This document shows, piece by piece, positions 21,002 through 30,507 of a stretch of 64,000 bases of DNA (the first letter of the stretch is position 1; every line of letters starts with the position of its first letter). The notes under the pieces were generated by a model. The model did no database searches and had not been told where the DNA came from. It saw only the letters and a program-made list of their open reading frames with translations. This stretch comes from Sphaerimonospora mesophila NBRC 14179 = JCM 3151. Its GTDB lineage: Bacteria; Actinomycetota; Actinomycetes; Streptosporangiales; Streptosporangiaceae. The stretch covers positions 48,428 through 112,427 of the forward strand of contig BCRI01000007.1 of assembly GCA_001552515.1 (NCBI GenBank), read 5' to 3'. The translations under genes and the position numbers were made by a program.

Positions 21002-24000
21002 TTGAGGCGGAGGACCCCGGCCACGCGCATCTTCGGCGCCGCCTTCACCGCGGTGGCCGTACTGCTCATGGCCGCGTGGGCACCACCCCCCGGCGACGTC
21101 CACGCATCCCCGATCGCCTCGCCGAGCGCATCCCCGAGCATTTCGCCGAGCGCATCCCCAAGCGCCTCTCCGAGCGTCCCTCCCGGCGCCTCGCCGGAGG
21201 CCTCGCCGGAAAGCACGCCGGAAGGCTCGACCGCCGGCGCCGCCGACCCGGCGCCCTCTCCGGGTGGCTCGCCGGAACCGTCCGGCGCGCACACCGCGCC
21301 CGGTCGTAAGCCCGCTCATGAGCCCGCCCCCTCGACGGGCCCTGCTCGCGGTGACCGGCTCCGCGGTGCTCATCGACTCCGCGGCGCTCATCGACTCCGT
21401 GGTGCCGGGCTCCGCGCCGCGGCCTGCCCGCCCACCTCGGTCATCTGCCTGGAGAACAGCCTGCCCGGCACCCCGCCGTCGGAGTGGAACGTGCCGGGGG
21501 CGGGGGACGACGCCATCAACGGCTTCCCCACCCTGATGAGCGTCAACGCCGGGCAGACCCAGCAGTTCAAGGTGAACGCGCCGAAGATCACCTCATATCG
21601 CATCGACATCTACCGCGTCGGCTACTACCAGGGCATGGGCGCCCGGAAGGTCGCCACGGTGACTCCGTCCGTGCCGCTTCCGCAGACGCAGCTTGGCTGT
21701 CTCACCGACACGACGACGGGCCTGATCGACTGCGGCAACTGGAGCGTCTCCGCGTCCTGGGCCGTGCCCGCCGACGCCGTCTCCGGCGTCTACCTGGCGA
21801 ACTTCGTCAGGACCGACGGCACCAGCGGGGTCAGTCAGAACATCTTCGTCGTACGGAACGACTCCCGGAACGCGGACATCCTCGTCCAGACCTCCGACAC
21901 GACGTGGCAGGCGTACAACGACTACGGCGGCAACAGCCTCTACAAGGGCAACCCGGCCGGCCGGGCGTACAAGGTCAGCTACAACCGTCCGCTGCTCACC
22001 CGGGCCTCCCGGCCGGAGACGAACTTCTTCGACTCCGAATACCCGTTCGTCAGATGGCTCGAGGCGAACGGCTACGACGTGGCCTACACCAGCGGCGTCG
22101 ACACGGCGTCGCGTCCCTCCGCCATGCTCAACCACAAGATCTTCATCTCGTCCGGGCACGACGAGTACTGGTCGAACGAGACGCGCACCAACGTGACCAA
22201 CGCCAGGGACAGCGGCGTCGGCATCGCGTTCTTCTCCGGCAACGAGTCGTTCTGGAAGACCCGGTGGGAGAACAGCATCGACGGTTCCGGCACCCCGTTC
22301 CGTACGATCGTCTGCTACAAGGAGACGCTCGCCAACGCGAAGATCGACCCCAGCACGCAGTGGACCGGCACCTGGCGGGACCCCCGTTTCTCGCCGCCCT
22401 CGGACGGCGGCCGGCCGGAGAACACCGTCACCGGAACGCTCTTCCGGATCAACGGGGTCTCCTCGGACGCGATGACGGTCCCGGCCGACTACGCGAAGAT
22501 GCGGCTGTGGCGCAACACGTCGGTGGCGAACCTCCAGCCCGGGCAGATCGCCGTCTTCCCGACCGGCACGCTGGGCTATGAGTGGGACGAGGCGCCCGAC
22601 AACGGTGTCGCCCCGCCGGGAGCGGTGCTGCTCTCGGAGACGAAGGTGACCACCTCCAGCAAGTTCCTGCTCAACTACGGCAGCTCGTACGGCGGCGGAA
22701 CGGCCGCGCACCACCTGTCGCTCTACCGCAGCACGAGCGGCTCGGTCGTGTTCGGCGCGGGGACCACCCAGTGGGCCTGGGGGTTGGACGCCGTACACGA
22801 CAACCCCGGCACCCCCACCGACATCCGGATGCAGCAGGCGACGGTCAACCTCTTCGCCGACATGGCCAACGTTCAGCCGGCCACCTTGCAGTCGGGCCTG
22901 GTCCCGGCGACGCAGTCGACCGACACCGCGCCCCCGACCTCGACGATCGTCATCCCGTCGACCGGCGCCCCCATCCCCGGCGGAACGACCGTGACGATCA
23001 GCGGAACGGCCGCGGACAACGGGGGCGGTGTGGTGGCCGGCGTCGAGGTCTCCACCGACGGCGGCACGACCTGGCGCCGGGCCACCGGCCGGACCACCTG
23101 GTTCTACCGCTGGACGACGCCCAAATCGCAGACGGTCACGATCCAGGCGCGGGCGATCGACGACATCGGCAACGTCCAGACCACCCCGGCCACGCGGACG
23201 GTGAACGTCAACGCGGGCTGCCCGTGCTCGCTTTGGGCTCCGGACAGCACACCCGCCCAGGCCAACTGGAACGACACCAGGCCCGTGGAGCTCGGCGTCA
23301 GGTTCCGCTTCACCTCGCCGGGCTACGTCTCGGGGGTCAGGTTCTACAAGGGCTCGCAGAACACGGGAACCCACGTCGGCAGCCTGTGGACCGCCACCGG
23401 GCAGCTCCTGGCCCAGGCGACCTTCACCGACGAGACCACGAGCGGCTGGCAGCAGGTGAACTTCTCCGACCCCGTGCTCGTGTCCGAGAACATCGACTAC
23501 GTCGTCTCCTACCACACGTCCGGCTTCTACTCGGTGACCAGGCCCTACTTCACCGCGCAGTACTCCAACGGGCTCATCACCGCCCCGGCGAACGGCGACG
23601 GCGGGGGCAACGGCCTGTACGCCTACAGCGCGGCGGCCACGTTCCCGTCCTCCACCTACCAGACCACCAACTACTACGTCGACGTGGTCTTCGCACCGGC
23701 CACCACCCTGTGGGACGACACCGCGACACCGCTGATCGCGTCCCAGCCCGACAACAAGTCGGTCGTCGTCGGGGTCAAGTTCCAATCGACGGAATCCGGC
23801 AAGATCCGGGGGATCAGGTTCTACAAGGGCCCGCAGAACACGGGAACCCACGTCGGCAGCCTGTGGACCGCCACCGGGCAGCTCCTGGCGAGCGTGACCT
23901 TCACCGGCGAGACCGCGAGCGGCTGGCAGCAGGCGACGTTCTCACCGCCGATCTCGATCAACGCCGACACCACGTACGTCGCGTCGTACCTCACCACGTC

Positions 24001-24295
24001 GGGGTACTACTCGCTGGACCCGTACTACTTCGTCAACCCCTACATCCGCGACCCGCTGTCCGCGCCGGCCGACGGCACGGCGGGAGGCAACGGCGTCTAC
24101 CGCTACAGCGCCACGAACGCCTTCCCGACCAACACGTACCACTCCTCCAACTACTGGGTGGACGTGCTGTTCGATCCCGATCCGCAGCAGACGACCGCCC
24201 GGCGGGCGCTGCGCGGCGCGCGACCGTCACGAGGCGGCCACGCCCCGGCGGGGGCGCGGCCGACCCACGTCAGATCCGTCCGGCCTCGTGGGTGA
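21002..24295 (+). CDS. Large secreted protein: N,N-dimethylformamidase-beta-like domain plus Ig-like and two DUF4082 domains
   Basis: ~1097-aa exported protein. After the signal segment (RRRTPATRIFGAAFTAVAVLL) comes a low-complexity Ser-Pro/Ala linker (ASPSASPSISPSASPS), then a domain like the C-terminal part of N,N-dimethylformamidase beta subunit (YRIDIYRVGYYQGMGARK, WQAYNDYGGNSLYK, FISSGHDEYWS, FFSGNESFWKTRWE). An Ig-like stretch and two DUF4082 repeats with RFYKGxQNTGTHVGS follow. Amidase activity is not implied; many actinobacterial secreted proteins share this fold. TTG 21002 is preferred because AAAGGAG is eight bases upstream and the signal peptide then starts at LRRR; ATG 20972 is the alternative. 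The 3' end overlaps the convergent GT4 gene by 26 bases. Confidence 0.83.
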   Translation: MRRRTPATRIFGAAFTAVAVLLMAAWAPPPGDVHASPIASPSASPSISPSASPSASPSVPPGASPEASPESTPEGSTAGAADPAPSPGGSPEPSGAHTAPGRKPAHEPAPSTGPARGDRLRGAHRLRGAHRLRGAGLRAAACPPTSVICLENSLPGTPPSEWNVPGAGDDAINGFPTLMSVNAGQTQQFKVNAPKITSYRIDIYRVGYYQGMGARKVATVTPSVPLPQTQLGCLTDTTTGLIDCGNWSVSASWAVPADAVSGVYLANFVRTDGTSGVSQNIFVVRNDSRNADILVQTSDTTWQAYNDYGGNSLYKGNPAGRAYKVSYNRPLLTRASRPETNFFDSEYPFVRWLEANGYDVAYTSGVDTASRPSAMLNHKIFISSGHDEYWSNETRTNVTNARDSGVGIAFFSGNESFWKTRWENSIDGSGTPFRTIVCYKETLANAKIDPSTQWTGTWRDPRFSPPSDGGRPENTVTGTLFRINGVSSDAMTVPADYAKMRLWRNTSVANLQPGQIAVFPTGTLGYEWDEAPDNGVAPPGAVLLSETKVTTSSKFLLNYGSSYGGGTAAHHLSLYRSTSGSVVFGAGTTQWAWGLDAVHDNPGTPTDIRMQQATVNLFADMANVQPATLQSGLVPATQSTDTAPPTSTIVIPSTGAPIPGGTTVTISGTAADNGGGVVAGVEVSTDGGTTWRRATGRTTWFYRWTTPKSQTVTIQARAIDDIGNVQTTPATRTVNVNAGCPCSLWAPDSTPAQANWNDTRPVELGVRFRFTSPGYVSGVRFYKGSQNTGTHVGSLWTATGQLLAQATFTDETTSGWQQVNFSDPVLVSENIDYVVSYHTSGFYSVTRPYFTAQYSNGLITAPANGDGGGNGLYAYSAAATFPSSTYQTTNYYVDVVFAPATTLWDDTATPLIASQPDNKSVVVGVKFQSTESGKIRGIRFYKGPQNTGTHVGSLWTATGQLLASVTFTGETASGWQQATFSPPISINADTTYVASYLTTSGYYSLDPYYFVNPYIRDPLSAPADGTAGGNGVYRYSATNAFPTNTYHSSNYWVDVLFDPDPQQTTARRALRGARPSRGGHAPAGARPTHVRSVRPRG

Positions 24296-25403
24296 CCCGG
24301 CGCCGTCGTGACGGCGTGCCGCACCTGATGGCCTCGTACCGATCCTCGATCCGGGCGGCCACCCGGGGCCAGTCGAGGTCGGCGACCGCCCGCCGCCCAC
24401 GCTCGGCCATCCGCGCCCGTACGGCCCCGTCCTCGGCGAGCACCCGCAGGTGCGCCGCGAGGTCGCCGGCCGAGCCGCTGCGGAAGACGCGACAGGCGGC
24501 CGGGTCGGCGACCACCGGGTCGAGGGTGGCCTCCGAGGACAGGACGACCGGGGTGCCCAGGGCCAGGGCCTCCAGCGCCGCCGTGGGAATCCCCTCCCCG
24601 ATGGAGGGGAGCCTGCGCGAGGCGAGCACGAAGATCTCCGCCCTGGCCATCAGCGCGTAGACCTCATCGCCCGGCAGATGTCCGGCGAGCTCGACGCCCG
24701 GCCCCGCCGCCGCGAGCCGCTCCAGCCGCGCACGCTCCGGGCCCTCTCCCGCGATGACGAGACGCGCCCCGGGGCGTACGGCGCGCAGCCGGTGGAACGC
24801 CTCGATCGTGAGGGCGTGGTTCTTCACCGGCAGGAGGTTGCCCACGCTGACGATCAGTCCGGGTTCCCTGGCCGTACGCGCCCTGACGGCGTCCAGACGC
24901 GGCAGATCGAGTCCGCCGGACATCGTCCGTACGGCCGCGGGCGAGACCCCGGCCCGGCACAGCTCCGCCGCCGGACGCGCGCCGATGGCGACGAACCCGT
25001 CCACCCGCCGGAAGGCCAACGGCATGATCGGACGGTGCCGCATGGCCAGCGCGCCGTGCACGGTGAGCAGCAGCGGAATCCGCAGCCGCGCTGCGGCCGG
25101 GCCGAGGAACAGCGCCTCGCGGTGGTCGCCGTGCAGGTTGACCACGTCCAGCGGCCCCAGGCCCGACAGCGCGCGGGCGCACTCCAGCGCGAACGCGACC
25201 GGGTCGGAGCGGCCGGCCAGCGCGCGGCCGACCCGGGTCGGCCGCAGGGCGACGGCTGCCGCGCCCGGCGGGATCGCGCCGCGTCGCCGGGCGACGAGCA
25301 CCTCGTGTCCACGGCGCAGCTCCTCCCGGGCGAGGCGCGCGATATAGCGCTCCTTGCCGCCCGGCTCCGGGGCCAGCCGATATCCGATGTGCAGAATCCT
25401 CAC
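24270..25403 (-). CDS. GT4 family glycosyltransferase
   Basis: 377-aa GT-B enzyme: RILHIGYRLAPEPGGKERY at the N terminus, the hinge VSVGNLLPVKNHALTIEAF, and SIGEGIPTAALEALALGTPVV as the C-terminal E-x7-E region. Last gene of the minus-strand glycan operon that begins at 34869. The GTG start overlaps the upstream stop as GTGA, so coupling is likely. Donor and acceptor are unknown. Confidence 0.9.
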   Translation of the reverse strand: MRILHIGYRLAPEPGGKERYIARLAREELRRGHEVLVARRRGAIPPGAAAVALRPTRVGRALAGRSDPVAFALECARALSGLGPLDVVNLHGDHREALFLGPAAARLRIPLLLTVHGALAMRHRPIMPLAFRRVDGFVAIGARPAAELCRAGVSPAAVRTMSGGLDLPRLDAVRARTAREPGLIVSVGNLLPVKNHALTIEAFHRLRAVRPGARLVIAGEGPERARLERLAAAGPGVELAGHLPGDEVYALMARAEIFVLASRRLPSIGEGIPTAALEALALGTPVVLSSEATLDPVVADPAACRVFRSGSAGDLAAHLRVLAEDGAVRARMAERGRRAVADLDWPRVAARIEDRYEAIRCGTPSRRRRVTHEAGRI

Positions 25404-27769
25404 GTCGCCCTCTCCGGAATCGATGTCACGCCAGGCGCTCGACGGCCCAGGTGGTAGACGGCACAGTCACCCGAGCGGAAGCGGAGCTCGGCCACGGCGC
25501 CGAGCCCGGGCCGCCGGGACGCGTACCGCTCGTCCGCCAGCAGCCACCGCACGCCGTACCGGTCGCGCAGCAGTCCCGTCGTGGTCCGGGACGGCGCGGT
25601 GAAGGCGGCGTCGTTCGCCCGCAGCCGCTCCCCGTCCCAGAACGGCAGGAGCTCGGGCAGCTCACCGGGCCGCCACCGGCTCATGTTGGTGCCGGTGTAG
25701 GTCCATCCCTCGACCAGCACCCGCCGCTCGGCCAGCGCGGACACCCAGAACTGCCGGCTGTCGCAGGGATGACCGTGGCCCCAGCGGCAGTGGACGTTCG
25801 TCGCCACCAGGTCGCCGGGAGACGAGTGGGCGCGCAGCCAGCGTGCCGCGGTCATGAAGCCGTCCGGCACGGCCCCCGGCTCCACCGGGGCCACCTCGGC
25901 GGACGTCGCGCCCGGCGGGGTCCGGTCCAGCGTCGACAGCACCCGGGCCGACCACGCGGCGGGCCAGCCGGCGGCGGCGAACGCGACGAGGACCACCGCC
26001 CAGGCGCGTACGCCCCGCCTGGTCAGCACCACGACGACCGCCGCAGCACCCGCGGCTGCGGCCAGCACGGCGTACGGAAGATAGAGCAGGCCCTCCGGGC
26101 CGCCGGGAGGCAGCGGCGTACGCACCCCGCACAGCGCCCACACGAGGCAGGCGCCGCCCACCCCGGCGACCACGGCGTACCCGACGGTCCGCGGGGTCAC
26201 CGCCGCCCGGCGCACCACGGTCACGAGCCCGTACGCCGCGACCATCATCAGGTACGGATATCCGGCGCCGAAGAAGTAGAGCTGGCCGAGATGGGGGTGG
26301 CCGAAGACCAGCGCGGCCCCGACGCAGGCGACGCCCATGCCGAGCAGCAGCATCACGGCGGGCCGCAGGAGCAGCCGGGGCCGGGCCAGCAGCCCGAGGG
26401 CGCCGCACCAGGTGACCGCGAGGCACAGCAGGTAGACCACGGTGATCCCGAGGAGCGAGCCGACGGGCACGGCGGCGCCCGGCCGGCCGGTCAGCTCCCC
26501 CCAGGCGCGCTCCAGCAGCGAGAGAGGAGCGACGATCATGGCCTGCCGCGCGCCGCCGAACAGCACGAACTGCGCGTACGCCCAGCAGATCGCGGTCACC
26601 CCGAGCATGGCGAGCACCGGTCCCCGCGGGCGGCGCGTGACCAGCCGGACCCCCGCCACGAGGGCCAGGCCGAAGGCGAACGGAGGAAGGTAGGTCGCCT
26701 TCGCCCCCATCACGGCGAGGACGAACACGCAGAACACAAGCATGCGAAGCGGGTCACGCCGACGGGCCGCCGACAGGTCGATCGCCAGCAGCACGACCGG
26801 CGCGAACAGCAGGGCCCCGAAGGTCTGGCTCGGCCCCGTCCAGGACTGGAACCCCCGCCAGGTCAGGGTCCCCACGTTCACCCCGTGGTAGAGGTTCGGC
26901 GCCGTCATGAGCACGGTGCCGGCCAGCGCCACCAGGCTGCCCGCGTACGAACCGGTGACGCGCCTGCCGACCATGCCGAACAGCACCGTGATGGCGGCCA
27001 TCATGGGCGGCATGCCGAGCCGGAACAGCAGCACGACCGGGTCGATTCCGGTGACCCAGCCGGCCGCCGCGAGATGGGCGTACACGAACCAGTGGTAGAA
27101 GAGCGGCTCCCCGGCCACGGCCGGCACGGTCGGCGGCATGTGGGCGCGCAGCTCGCCGACCAGGGCCAGGTGATAGGGCATGTCGATGTAGGAGGTGGCC
27201 ATCGCGGGCCAGGCGATCGCGTTCTTCCCCAGGAAGGTCAGCACGCCGAGCGCCAGCAGATAGAACATGACGAGGGCGAGCGCCCACGACCACCACAGCG
27301 GAGCCGGCCGGCGCTGCGGGCGCCTCCAGTGCCGCCGCAGCCGTGGCACGCCGAGGAACAGCGCGTACGTCGCGGCCGGCCAGGCCAGCACGGACAGCGG
27401 GTGACCGGCCGCGCGGGCCGCGATGTAGACGAGGACCTCCACGGCGTAGCCCAGCGCCAGCCCCAGCGCGATCTCTTCTGCTGCCGTGCGGCGCGCGGGC
27501 CACAGCGCCCTGACCAGCAGCACCCCGGGCAGGGCCAGGCACAGCAGCAGATAGGCGGTGAAGGCGAGCAGGTCGCGCGGCGCGACGTCGTAGCGGAGCA
27601 GCACGGCGACCGCGGCCGCGCCCATCAGGACGGCGGGCAGCAGGGATGATCCCAGCAGGCGGCCCGCGATCCGCCGGCGGCTCCCCGGCCGGACCGCCCG
27701 ACCGGTGACAGTGGAACTCCCCGGCGCCGTCGCACACGTGTCCGGCCGCGGATAGGAGGAGGTGCGCAT
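25400..27769 (-). CDS. Large polytopic membrane protein, GT-C-like (paralogue A)
   Basis: 789-aa protein with about a dozen or more membrane segments and a C-terminal extracytoplasmic domain of ~170 residues (AARWLRAHSSPGDLVATNVHCRWG...). The loop after an early helix, YIDMPYHLALVGELRAHMPP, has the acidic-aromatic pattern seen in GT-C glycosyltransferases, which use polyprenyl-linked donors outside the membrane. That class is an inference; no exact family name is claimed. It is a clear paralogue of the protein at 32509 (EEIALGLALGYAVEVLVYIAARAAG; QFVLFGGAR; RVLVEGWTYT). ATG 27769 follows the upstream flippase by about 100 bases. Confidence 0.75.
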   Translation of the reverse strand: MRTSSYPRPDTCATAPGSSTVTGRAVRPGSRRRIAGRLLGSSLLPAVLMGAAAVAVLLRYDVAPRDLLAFTAYLLLCLALPGVLLVRALWPARRTAAEEIALGLALGYAVEVLVYIAARAAGHPLSVLAWPAATYALFLGVPRLRRHWRRPQRRPAPLWWSWALALVMFYLLALGVLTFLGKNAIAWPAMATSYIDMPYHLALVGELRAHMPPTVPAVAGEPLFYHWFVYAHLAAAGWVTGIDPVVLLFRLGMPPMMAAITVLFGMVGRRVTGSYAGSLVALAGTVLMTAPNLYHGVNVGTLTWRGFQSWTGPSQTFGALLFAPVVLLAIDLSAARRRDPLRMLVFCVFVLAVMGAKATYLPPFAFGLALVAGVRLVTRRPRGPVLAMLGVTAICWAYAQFVLFGGARQAMIVAPLSLLERAWGELTGRPGAAVPVGSLLGITVVYLLCLAVTWCGALGLLARPRLLLRPAVMLLLGMGVACVGAALVFGHPHLGQLYFFGAGYPYLMMVAAYGLVTVVRRAAVTPRTVGYAVVAGVGGACLVWALCGVRTPLPPGGPEGLLYLPYAVLAAAAGAAAVVVVLTRRGVRAWAVVLVAFAAAGWPAAWSARVLSTLDRTPPGATSAEVAPVEPGAVPDGFMTAARWLRAHSSPGDLVATNVHCRWGHGHPCDSRQFWVSALAERRVLVEGWTYTGTNMSRWRPGELPELLPFWDGERLRANDAAFTAPSRTTTGLLRDRYGVRWLLADERYASRRPGLGAVAELRFRSGDCAVYHLGRRAPGVTSIPERAT

Positions 27770-27870
27770 GAGCGCAAGCCTGATCGCGCCGTGGCCCGGG
27801 AGCACGCCCGACGCGGTCCGGCCGCCCTTTTCTTGCCAAGTCATCGACCGGCCGATTCCCGCCGCCCCGA

Positions 27871-29220
27871 TCACCGCCGGGCCGACCCGGTCAGGACGCC
27901 CGCCTCCCCGCGGGCCGGGCGGCGCCGTGACCGCAGCGCGGAGATCGCCCACCGGACGTCCCGTGCCCGGGGCAGCAGGTCCGCGAGGCCGAGGCGGGCC
28001 GTACGCGCGAACCATGCGAGCTCCACCAGGGCCAGCGCGCTGTAGCCGACGGTGGAGGCGAGCGCGGCGCCGAGCGCTCCCCAGTGCGGGATGAGCACGG
28101 CGTTCAGCGCGAGGTTCGCCGCGAGGGCGGCGGCGGCCGCGGCGGTCATCGTCATCGGCCGGCCCAGCCGCACCAGATACTGCTCCACCGGCCGCTGCAG
28201 CGACCACGGGATCATGCCCGGTGCGAGGGCCAGCAGCGGGGCGACGCTGCCGGCGAAGGCCGGGCCGTACACCAGCGGGATCACCAGGGGCGCGGCGAGC
28301 GCCAGCACGCCCACGACGGCGCAGACGAGCAGCAGGGTGAGGCGGATCACCCGCGCGGTGACGGCCCGGGCGTCCGACTCGTCCCGCACCGCCTGCCGGG
28401 AGACCACGATCTGGGCCAGCGCGTCTGTCGGCACCCTCGACAGCGCCAGGAACGACGTCGCGACCGTGTAGAGGCCCGCCTCCGCCGGTCCGACGAGGGC
28501 GTTCAGGAGCAGGACGTCCGCGGTCAGCAGCAGCTGGACCGCCACCGTGCCCAGGTGATAGCGGCCCGACAGCGTCAGCTGCCGGCGGGCGAGCGTCACC
28601 TCACCCGGAGCGGGCAGGCCGAGGGGACGGAAGAACAGCACGAAGGGCAGGATCGTGGAGACCGCCCAGCAGGCGACCACGACCGGCACCGTGGCCGCCC
28701 CCGTCACGGCCAGCACGAGGATCGGGACGTACAGCACGACGGCCGGCAGGACCGTGGCCAGGTTGGCCAGCCCGACCCGTGACTGCAGCAGGGCGATCCC
28801 CCTGAGGTTGACCGCCGCCACGCCGAACGGCACGGCGAGCAGCGCCATGACCATGAGGCGGGGGTCGGCGGCCACGTGCAGGACGCTCACCAGGCAGAAG
28901 GCCACCGCGGCCGAGACGGCCCCGAGGAGCAGCCCGAGGATCGCGGCGTTGCCGACGAGCGGCCGGTGGCGGGTCAGCACCGGCCACAGCGCGAGCTGCG
29001 ACCTGCCCACGGAAAGGTGCCCCACCACCAGCGCCGTCCCGGCCGTGACGGTGACCGTGGCGTACACGCCCCGGCCCTCGGGCTGCAGGCAGCGGCTGAG
29101 GAACACTCCGGCCACCGCGGCCAGGGCCAGCGGGACGGCCTGGCTGGCCATGGTCCGCAGCAGCTTTCCCACGCTTCCGGCGCCGCGCGGCACGCCGCGC
29201 CGTTCGTCTCCCTCCGGCAT
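27871..29220 (-). CDS. Wzx-type polysaccharide flippase
   Basis: 449-aa polytopic protein of the MOP/polysaccharide-exporter superfamily, with about 12 helices in pairs and the typical opening (KLLRTMASQAVPLALAAVAGVFLSRCLQPEGRG). It probably flips a lipid-linked repeat unit across the membrane, handing it to the polymerase-like neighbour at 29230. It lies 9 bases downstream of that gene and in the same operon. Confidence 0.85.
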   Translation of the reverse strand: MPEGDERRGVPRGAGSVGKLLRTMASQAVPLALAAVAGVFLSRCLQPEGRGVYATVTVTAGTALVVGHLSVGRSQLALWPVLTRHRPLVGNAAILGLLLGAVSAAVAFCLVSVLHVAADPRLMVMALLAVPFGVAAVNLRGIALLQSRVGLANLATVLPAVVLYVPILVLAVTGAATVPVVVACWAVSTILPFVLFFRPLGLPAPGEVTLARRQLTLSGRYHLGTVAVQLLLTADVLLLNALVGPAEAGLYTVATSFLALSRVPTDALAQIVVSRQAVRDESDARAVTARVIRLTLLLVCAVVGVLALAAPLVIPLVYGPAFAGSVAPLLALAPGMIPWSLQRPVEQYLVRLGRPMTMTAAAAAALAANLALNAVLIPHWGALGAALASTVGYSALALVELAWFARTARLGLADLLPRARDVRWAISALRSRRRPARGEAGVLTGSARR

Positions 29221-29229
29221 CGGCCCGTC

Positions 29230-30507
29230 TCATTCCCGTACGGACGGTCCGGCGGGGACGGTCGCGGGCGGCGCGGCCGGCCGCGGCTCCACGGCGGTCT
29301 CTCCGTCACGCCGGGTCCTCGTCCACGCCACCGCCGAGAGCAGACTCGTGACCATCACGATCGGTATGCGCTGCCGGAAGATGAGCCCGATGTTGGACAT
29401 CGTCGTCGCGTAGGCGATGGACCCCGGGACGACGAACAGCAGGAGGATCAGGAACATCCGGCGATCGTCGCGCCAGAGCCGGCGTGCGCCCAGGAACGCG
29501 TGGTAGAGCAGCCAGTACCAGAGCAGGGTGTCCAGCTTGCCGAGTTGCAGGGTGGCGCTTCCGCCCGTCCACGGGAACGGGGACAGCAGCGTGTAGGCCA
29601 GTTTCGGCCCCAGGGCGCCCCACGCGTTCCCGCCGTCGTCGAAGACCACGCCGGAGCCCCCCTCCGCGTTGGCGAGCCGTACGTGCTCCGACTGCCCGCG
29701 GTCGAGTTGCTCCTGCACCGCGCCGAGCGGTCCGTCGACGCCCTGGTCCATGCCCTGCAGGAGCACGAGGGCCGGGATCACCAGCGCGGCGAACACGACC
29801 AGGGCGCGACCGGACAGCGCGCGCTTGATCCGGGCGACGCCGACCAGCAGCGGCAGCGCGCACATGACCACCATGTACGGCCTGACGTTGAACAGCGCCC
29901 ACAGCATCGGCCCGAGGAGGAGCACCTTGCGCGGGTCGAAGCGCTGCATGTTCGACGCGGCCAGGCCCAGGCAGGCGACCACGAGGAACGCGTTGAACCC
30001 GTCCTTGAACGTGTCCGAGGTGTGCAGCACGAACCCGGGCAGGAACGCCGCGACGACCAGCAGCCGGAACGCCGCCCGCTCGTCGGCGCCGACGATCCGG
30101 GCGAACCGGTAGAGGACGATGCAGACCCCGCAGGCGACCAGCGCCACGACGGCGGTGCAGGCGAGCGTGGCCCGCCCCCCGCACAGGTACATGACGAGCG
30201 CGAAGACGTGGCACGGCACCGTCACGCCGGAGAGCGAGGCGAGCTCGTCGGACGTGACGAAGCGCACTCCGGTGTGCCGCCACAGCTCGACGATCTCCAT
30301 GGCCCTGGCCTCGTAGGTGAGGTTGTCGCCGCCGTAGGCGAACCCGCCGGAGCGCATGATCAGGACGTGGACGGCCAGCCGGAGCACGAAGGCGGCGAAC
30401 AGCACGGGCAGCGCGCGCCGTGCGACGCGCGGTTCGAGGGTCATGTGCGCCATCACGACGAGCAGCGCCGAGACGGCGATGACGATGATGTACTCCACCG
30501 GCGTCAC
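29230..30507 (-). CDS. Polytopic membrane protein, candidate glycan polymerase or glycosyltransferase
   Basis: 425-aa protein with about ten membrane segments and a large periplasmic loop (GAVQEQLDRGQSEHVRLANAEGGSG). The early loop contains GGDNLTYEARA and the later loop TSDTFKDGFN; such acidic-aromatic loops occur in Wzy-like and GT-C enzymes, but the family is not recognised. The position next to a Wzx flippase makes a polymerase role plausible. GTG 30507 overlaps the upstream GT4 stop as GTGA. Confidence 0.62.
   Translation of the reverse strand: MTPVEYIIVIAVSALLVVMAHMTLEPRVARRALPVLFAAFVLRLAVHVLIMRSGGFAYGGDNLTYEARAMEIVELWRHTGVRFVTSDELASLSGVTVPCHVFALVMYLCGGRATLACTAVVALVACGVCIVLYRFARIVGADERAAFRLLVVAAFLPGFVLHTSDTFKDGFNAFLVVACLGLAASNMQRFDPRKVLLLGPMLWALFNVRPYMVVMCALPLLVGVARIKRALSGRALVVFAALVIPALVLLQGMDQGVDGPLGAVQEQLDRGQSEHVRLANAEGGSGVVFDDGGNAWGALGPKLAYTLLSPFPWTGGSATLQLGKLDTLLWYWLLYHAFLGARRLWRDDRRMFLILLLFVVPGSIAYATTMSNIGLIFRQRIPIVMVTSLLSAVAWTRTRRDGETAVEPRPAAPPATVPAGPSVRE

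Noticed and set aside
21330..21440. Possible frameshift in the linker of the large DUF4082 protein (LRGAHRLRGAH repeats)
   Set aside because: The frame stays open and continues directly into conserved sequence (CLENSLPGTPPSEWNVPG); the repeats are explained by 18-base tandem duplication in a linker.
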